Below, one piece after another: positions 59,620 through 64,000 of a DNA stretch of 64,000 bases (its first letter is position 1; each line of letters begins with the position of its first letter). The stretch is from CAWBAT01 sp963810905. Lineage in GTDB: Bacteria; Acidobacteriota; Terriglobia; Versatilivoradales; Versatilivoraceae. The notes below the pieces were generated by a model. It was not told where the DNA came from. It saw nothing but the letters and a program-made list of their open reading frames with translations, and searched no databases. A program made the translations under genes and the position numbers. The stretch spans positions 310,001-374,000 of the forward strand of contig CAWEPG010000002.1 in the NCBI GenBank assembly GCA_963810905.1. Direction: 5' to 3'.

Positions 59620-61002
59620 TTATCCATTGGCCTTTCTGATCGGGCTGAACTCCTGGTTCAATTGAATCACTTTTCGTGACCACACCAACAGGAGAACCGC
59701 TCCTACCAGAATCAATCCCACCGAGAGTCCCATCCACAGTCCAAAGACGCCCCAGTTCACAATAAAGCACAGGATATAACCTATGGGTAAGCCCAATAGC
59801 CAATGACCGATCAAATTACAAATCATTGGCGTTCGAGTGTCCCCGGCTCCACGCAAGATTCCCGTAGCCACGACTTGAAGGCCGTCAAACAATTGAAACA
59901 CGGCTGCAACATAAAGCAGAGTGACCCCTGAGTTGATGACCACCGAATTGGTGGTAAAAATTCGGAGAATTTGATGAGGAATGGTCAAAAAAGCCAATCC
60001 GGCCACACACATGAAGCAAGTGCCTAGACACAACGCGGTCCATCCCGATCGGCTTGCTGCTCTGGGATCCCCCCGCCCAATCGCCTGCCCTACCCGGACG
60101 GCTCCCGCAGAGGCAATTCCCAATGGGACCATGAAGGTAAAGCTGGCTGCATTTAGGGCAATGTGATGGGAGGCCAAGGCAATAGGGGTCAATCTCCCCG
60201 CCAGTGCCGTCGCGGCTCCAAACACCCCTACTTCCATGGTAATTTGAAGCGAAGCGGGAAGTCCCAACTTGATCAGTCTGACAGTTCGCCTGACATCGAG
60301 TCCCCATGCGCTTCTCCACAATCCGGATTGCGTGCGGCGGTCGTAAAGCCAGATGGCTGCCAGTAATGACAACGCCATGTAGATTCGCGAAAAGCAGGTT
60401 GCCCATCCAGCCCCTTCGGCGCCCATGGCCGGCGCCCCCAGGTGACCGAAGATGAGGATCCAGTTCCCGACGGCATTGACCAGGTTCGCGCTGATCAGGG
60501 AAAACATGATCGGCTTCACCTGGCTCATCGCTTGCAAATAGCGCCGGAATGTGGCGTACAGCAATAGCGGCAATAAACTCCATACGATAGCCTTCAAATA
60601 AGGGATGGCCTGTTTCAAAACGGCGGGATTTAATCCCCATACATTTAAAAGGGGGATAAAAATAAGCACCAGGAGCGAGAGTGGGATTGTCAGAAAAAGG
60701 CTGAGATAAACACCCTGAAAAAGAATGCGGTGACAGTCTTCCAGATGGCCGGCGCCAAAAGCTTGCGAGACTAAAGTGTCGAGTCCCAGCAATAATCCCA
60801 TTCCAAAAATCGCCACGCTGAAAAACGTAATACTCCCCAGACTGACTCCTCCGATGGCTTCCGGTCCGACACGACCCACCATCATGGTGTCGATGATCCC
60901 CATCGTCACCCAGCCCAGTTCAGCCAAAACCACCGGACCTGACAAGCGGAGCATCGGTTTGAACTCTGCTTCGAGATCCTTCAGACCGTCCAATAGGCGC
61001 AT
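59620..61002 (-). CDS. MATE-family (MOP superfamily) transporter
   Basis: 460 residues, about 12 membrane helices in two pseudo-symmetric halves. MATE marks: GPVVLAELGWVTMGIIDTMMVGRVGPEAIGG, LDTLVSQAFGAG, and later ASHHIALNAASFTFMVPLGIASAGAVRVGQAIGRGD, and ILRGAGDTRTPM. These carriers export drugs or other large amphiphiles with Na+ or H+; MOP relatives flip lipids. It begins 162 bases after the FAAL-PlsC gene on the same strand. Confidence 0.9.
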   Translation of the reverse strand: MRLLDGLKDLEAEFKPMLRLSGPVVLAELGWVTMGIIDTMMVGRVGPEAIGGVSLGSITFFSVAIFGMGLLLGLDTLVSQAFGAGHLEDCHRILFQGVYLSLFLTIPLSLLVLIFIPLLNVWGLNPAVLKQAIPYLKAIVWSLLPLLLYATFRRYLQAMSQVKPIMFSLISANLVNAVGNWILIFGHLGAPAMGAEGAGWATCFSRIYMALSLLAAIWLYDRRTQSGLWRSAWGLDVRRTVRLIKLGLPASLQITMEVGVFGAATALAGRLTPIALASHHIALNAASFTFMVPLGIASAGAVRVGQAIGRGDPRAASRSGWTALCLGTCFMCVAGLAFLTIPHQILRIFTTNSVVINSGVTLLYVAAVFQLFDGLQVVATGILRGAGDTRTPMICNLIGHWLLGLPIGYILCFIVNWGVFGLWMGLSVGLILVGAVLLLVWSRKVIQLNQEFSPIRKANG

Positions 61003-61164
61003 TCAATTAAAGCTTTCTTCCTTTCCCCGCATCAAGGCGAGGCCATTAATGTCGGAACGTACCCGGTGCCGCCAGCCCCGGCTACAACTACCAATAATCC
61101 GTGGATCCCGAGGAAGTGCCCGCAGGAGACCACTGTCCCGCGACGGCTTCTTACTATCCTCTCC

Positions 61165-63789
61165 TTACTCTCGTGGAGGCCCCGCGAGGATGATTTCGAT
61201 CGACCGTTCTCCACAATACTTGAGGATGTCTTTTCGCACTGCCTCCCTTAGCCGGACCATTTCCGGCCAACCTTTCCCTTGTGGCCAGAAAAGAGGGCCA
61301 AAGATGGCTTCAACAGATCCGGGTCGGGGAAACAGGGTCCCATCCCGAAATACAGCTCGCGTTCCTTTAATCGAAAGAGGAAGAATGGGGAGCCCGGTTT
61401 CGACAGCTGATTTAAATGCTCCCATCTGAAATGGCCGCAAGCCTGATTCGGAAGTAAAGGTGCCTTCAGGAAACACATGGATGGGGCTCCCCTCCTTGAG
61501 TTGAAGAGCGATTTGTTCTCCGTCTGAAGCGGCTCGGGAGGCTTCATTCCTGTCAATCAGCACAAATCCACATTTTCGAATGATCCTTCCGATCATGGGC
61601 CAGGAAGCTGCCTCCAGCTTTGCCACGTAACCGATTTCTGCAGGACATACCGACGCCACTATCAACGGGTCGACGTAGCTGGCATGGTTTGAAACCACGA
61701 GGAAAGTAGAATGTTCTTCCTGACTCTGGCGGATTACCGTAGCCAAGTGTTCCGCCCCAGTCACTTTGGGAAAAAGTCCAGTGAGCCGCAGAGCAATACG
61801 ACATGTCCAACGAAGGACTTTTCGAGGAAGCCTCGACTTGGGGTAGGTCCGGATAGGTACGAGCATGACCCAACACAGCGCTAGAAATGAGATCAAAATC
61901 AAATAAGCATAGATACCAAATATTACATTTGCGAGACGCCGAAAGCCCAGGCCAGCCTGCCGGGTCCAGTTCTGGATCGTCATTCGCACCAACTGCCACC
62001 AAACGGGATATGACTTGTTCGTAAGCTGGCCATTCAAGAACATCAATTTGCAGGCGTCCCGCCGGATTTTTCCGCTGGACGTCTTGGGAACAGTCTGTGG
62101 CGGGACTAGAACAACCAAATCCGGAGGGACACCTAATTCAGTGTCGATTTTGGCGACGATTGCGGAGGCAAGATCATCTTTTCGGAGAGCATCTTGCTCC
62201 CGGGTCTCTGCCACAATGACTAATCGTTCCGTCCCCAGAACCTCATCTTTTGTGCCAATGGCAGCCACACATCCACGCCGCACTCCCGGAACGGCGGCTG
62301 CCAGTTCCTCGATTTCCTGAGGATAGAGGTTTCGGCCGCCTTTGATGATAAGGTCCTTGCTGCGGCCCGTAACATAAAGCTCTCCATCAGCCGTATAGCC
62401 CAAATCGCCGGTTTTGACCCAATCTCCCTGGAACACAGCCTGGGTCGCTTCCCGGTTCATAAAATAGCCTTGCATGGTCGAGGGACCACGGAACTGAATC
62501 TGTCCTTGAATCCTCTCGTCCAATTGTCGCCCATCCTCATCCACGATTCGGATCTCGTGTCCATGCAAGGCTCTCCCTACGGAGACAAAACGGAGTGAGG
62601 AGGGATCTGCAGGTTCGCAAGATTGAGCAATCCCTTCATGTTGAAATCGATTTCTCTCGATCCGGTCGACCCGAGGCGTGCTGCCCGGTGCTGGGAAGGT
62701 CAATGCAACGGATGATTCCGCAAGCCCATAAACAGGCAGAAAGGCATTTGGTGAGAACCCAAAGTGTTTGAATCGTTCCGTAAATCGCCCGAGGGTCTCG
62801 GGACTCACTGGTTCAGCGCCATTTAATGCCACACGCCAACAGCTTAGATCTAATCCCTCGATGGCACTCTCATCAATCCGGCGCGTGCAGAGTTCATAAG
62901 CAAAATTCGGAGCCGCTGAAATTGTAGCCCGATGGTGATGAATAGCCCACAGCCAGCGTTCCGGGCGACTCAGGAAAGCGAGTGGAGATAGGATGGCAAT
63001 GGGAACGCCAAAGTACAACGCAGCCAGCCAGGAGCCAATGAGCCCCATATCGTGGTAAAGCGGAAGCCAGCTGACCGCCTTGTCCGTCGATTGAATCTCG
63101 AGTCCGGCACCGATGGCTCGAATGTTGGCCATCACATTACCCTGCGTTAGAACAACCCCTTTGGGGTCTCCGGTACTCCCGGAAGTGTATTGGATTAACG
63201 CAATGTCTTCGGCCCGCGCAGGGCGCCAACCGTCCACTTCAAGAGATCCAGGGGGCAACGGCAATTTTCCCCCTCCATCTAATCCAAATTCATCCACATT
63301 CACTACGGCAGAAAGAGTGGGAACAGTAGGCTGCAGCATCCTCGCCAGCTTTTCGGCTCGGCGGAAGGTGATCAGAAGACGAACCCGGGCGTTTATAAGG
63401 CTCCTGGATTGACGCCCGGCGTACTCTTCCAAACGGTCAACCCGGAAGGGCGGATAAATGGGAACTGGAATGCATCCGGCAAGCAGCGTCCCGAAAAAGG
63501 AAAAGAAAAAATCCGAACCGGTAGGAAGCATAATGGCGACGGTCTGCCCGGACTTTAGACCACGATCCATTAGTTTCCCGGCAACCGCCATCGCCCCGGA
63601 TAGAAGCTGCCCATATGTCACCGGACGGATGGAGTCATCTTCAAGATAGAGTTGAACGTGGACCCGGTGAGGATCGGCAGCAGCATATCCGACTAACACC
63701 TCACCCAGCGTGTGAACTTGTGCTGGATCAAATTGCCTGTCGATCGATTTTAAATCTGAAGACAAAGACTCGCTTTGTCCAGTAGGCAT
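61165..63789 (-). CDS. FAAL-type acyl-AMP ligase fused to PlsC acyltransferase
   Basis: 874 residues. Residues ~25-590 are an AMP-forming ligase of the FAAL type: LIQYTSGSTGDPKGV near 200-211, SWLPLYHDMGLIG, APNFAYELC, NGAEPV, VYGLAESSVAL, GDLGY and KTSSGKIRRDACK (Lys of the A10 motif). A membrane segment follows (about 622-645, IFGIYAYLILISFLALCWVMLV). Residues ~675-870 are a PlsC/1-acylglycerol-3-phosphate acyltransferase: NHASYVDP (HX4D, near 700), FPEGTFTSESG (near 773), PLSIKGTR. Expected action: activate a fatty acid to acyl-AMP, load it on ACP, and transfer it to a lysophospholipid. The ACP gene ends within its first codons. Confidence 0.9.
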   Translation of the reverse strand: MPTGQSESLSSDLKSIDRQFDPAQVHTLGEVLVGYAAADPHRVHVQLYLEDDSIRPVTYGQLLSGAMAVAGKLMDRGLKSGQTVAIMLPTGSDFFFSFFGTLLAGCIPVPIYPPFRVDRLEEYAGRQSRSLINARVRLLITFRRAEKLARMLQPTVPTLSAVVNVDEFGLDGGGKLPLPPGSLEVDGWRPARAEDIALIQYTSGSTGDPKGVVLTQGNVMANIRAIGAGLEIQSTDKAVSWLPLYHDMGLIGSWLAALYFGVPIAILSPLAFLSRPERWLWAIHHHRATISAAPNFAYELCTRRIDESAIEGLDLSCWRVALNGAEPVSPETLGRFTERFKHFGFSPNAFLPVYGLAESSVALTFPAPGSTPRVDRIERNRFQHEGIAQSCEPADPSSLRFVSVGRALHGHEIRIVDEDGRQLDERIQGQIQFRGPSTMQGYFMNREATQAVFQGDWVKTGDLGYTADGELYVTGRSKDLIIKGGRNLYPQEIEELAAAVPGVRRGCVAAIGTKDEVLGTERLVIVAETREQDALRKDDLASAIVAKIDTELGVPPDLVVLVPPQTVPKTSSGKIRRDACKLMFLNGQLTNKSYPVWWQLVRMTIQNWTRQAGLGFRRLANVIFGIYAYLILISFLALCWVMLVPIRTYPKSRLPRKVLRWTCRIALRLTGLFPKVTGAEHLATVIRQSQEEHSTFLVVSNHASYVDPLIVASVCPAEIGYVAKLEAASWPMIGRIIRKCGFVLIDRNEASRAASDGEQIALQLKEGSPIHVFPEGTFTSESGLRPFQMGAFKSAVETGLPILPLSIKGTRAVFRDGTLFPRPGSVEAIFGPLFWPQGKGWPEMVRLREAVRKDILKYCGERSIEIILAGPPRE

Positions 63790-64000
63790 TGCATGAGTTG
63801 CCTGCTTGTTTTAAATCAAGAGATGAGGAAATCATTCCCTCAGCACGAACCGCGGTCTTGACTAAAAGTGCTGCCAAATCGGCAGGGGTCCTGGCATCCT
63901 TATAGGCTTCGTCCGGTAAACGAGTCGAGAACTCATTTCCGAGCCGTTCGAGCAATTCCAGACGTTCCAGACTTCCCAATCCTAATTCCCGGTCTAATTC
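63728..64000 (-). CDS. acyl carrier protein, N-terminus beyond window edge
   Basis: Open reverse-strand frame from the right edge to a stop at 63728-63730, at least 90 codons. It contains the phosphopantetheine site L-G-S-L-E (Ser codon 63971-63973) followed by ERLELLERLGNEFSTRLPDEAYKDARTPADLAALLV, the helix II-III pattern of an ACP. The last ~35 residues (SSSLDLKQAGNSC... FKIDRQAI) have no ACP counterpart and overlap the start of the ligase gene by 62 bases, so either the tail is real or a frame error extends it. Likely donor/acceptor for the FAAL-PlsC enzyme. Confidence 0.78.
   Translation of the reverse strand, partial: ELDRELGLGSLERLELLERLGNEFSTRLPDEAYKDARTPADLAALLVKTAVRAEGMISSSLDLKQAGNSCNAYWTKRVFVFRFKIDRQAI

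Noticed and set aside
59885..60640. 251-codon open frame inside the MATE gene
   Set aside because: Same strand, another frame, no family features; the MATE frame is complete and well conserved.

Overview
The window looks like a chromosomal piece of an Acidobacteriota-like soil or environmental bacterium. Evidence: a VWFA-related secreted protein with a CarboxypepD_reg-type N-terminus (25.4 kb), an ECF sigma factor next to a Ser/Thr kinase with a C-terminal TolB/WD40-like propeller (12.7-16.4 kb), a small secreted protein of the type common in that phylum (12.1 kb), and a DUF1549/DUF1553-DUF1501 secreted operon (31-37 kb). Base composition is moderate and even. No phage, integrase, transposase or CRISPR array is visible; the only RNA gene I can support firmly is tRNA-Gln(CUG) at 10.47 kb.

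Layout. 0-8 kb: a truncated XdhC/CoxI-family gene, a cold-shock gene with its own promoter, long leader and terminator, a broken SMP-30 lactonase, a family 5 uracil-DNA glycosylase, a ThuA-domain protein, a possible small RNA just before a HAD phosphatase, an OmpA-family protein and a CYTH protein. 8-22 kb: a regulatory region in which most long genes are frameshifted: a sigma/anti-sigma pair, sigma + kinase pair, a berberine-bridge-type FAD oxidase and a BTAD-ATPase-TPR regulator; bactofilin and tRNA-Gln are intact. 22-31 kb: small membrane or secreted proteins, a xylose-isomerase-like TIM barrel protein, the VWA protein, an amidohydrolase, a Gly/Tyr-rich secreted repeat protein, a CAP-domain protein and an XRE regulator with an operator-like palindrome upstream. 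31-42 kb: a secreted PPC-domain / DUF1549-DUF1553 / DUF1501 operon followed by two secreted glycoside hydrolases. 42-55 kb: carbonic anhydrase, MsrPQ methionine sulfoxide reductase, a hydrolase, DUF2461, a NatAB-like ABC exporter, a sialidase-like beta-propeller protein, RmuC, and an MhqD/MhqO-like pair. 55-64 kb: second SMP-30 protein (lipoprotein, broken), Gfo/Idh oxidoreductase, a broken isopropylmalate/tartrate dehydrogenase-like gene, and finally a leftward cluster of acyl carrier protein, FAAL-PlsC fusion and MATE-family transporter.

The best candidate for an undescribed system is that last cluster: an acyl-AMP ligase fused to a 1-acylglycerophosphate acyltransferase, with an ACP gene before it and a MOP-superfamily transporter after it, which resembles in logic (not in domain order) the Aas-LplT lysophospholipid repair pair. 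The second is the secreted DUF1549/1553-DUF1501 operon beside glycosidases.

A caution for every reader: about a dozen genes are interrupted by single-base indels, several inside short homopolymers, and one by an in-frame stop. This is either real decay or uncorrected assembly error; the sequence alone cannot decide.
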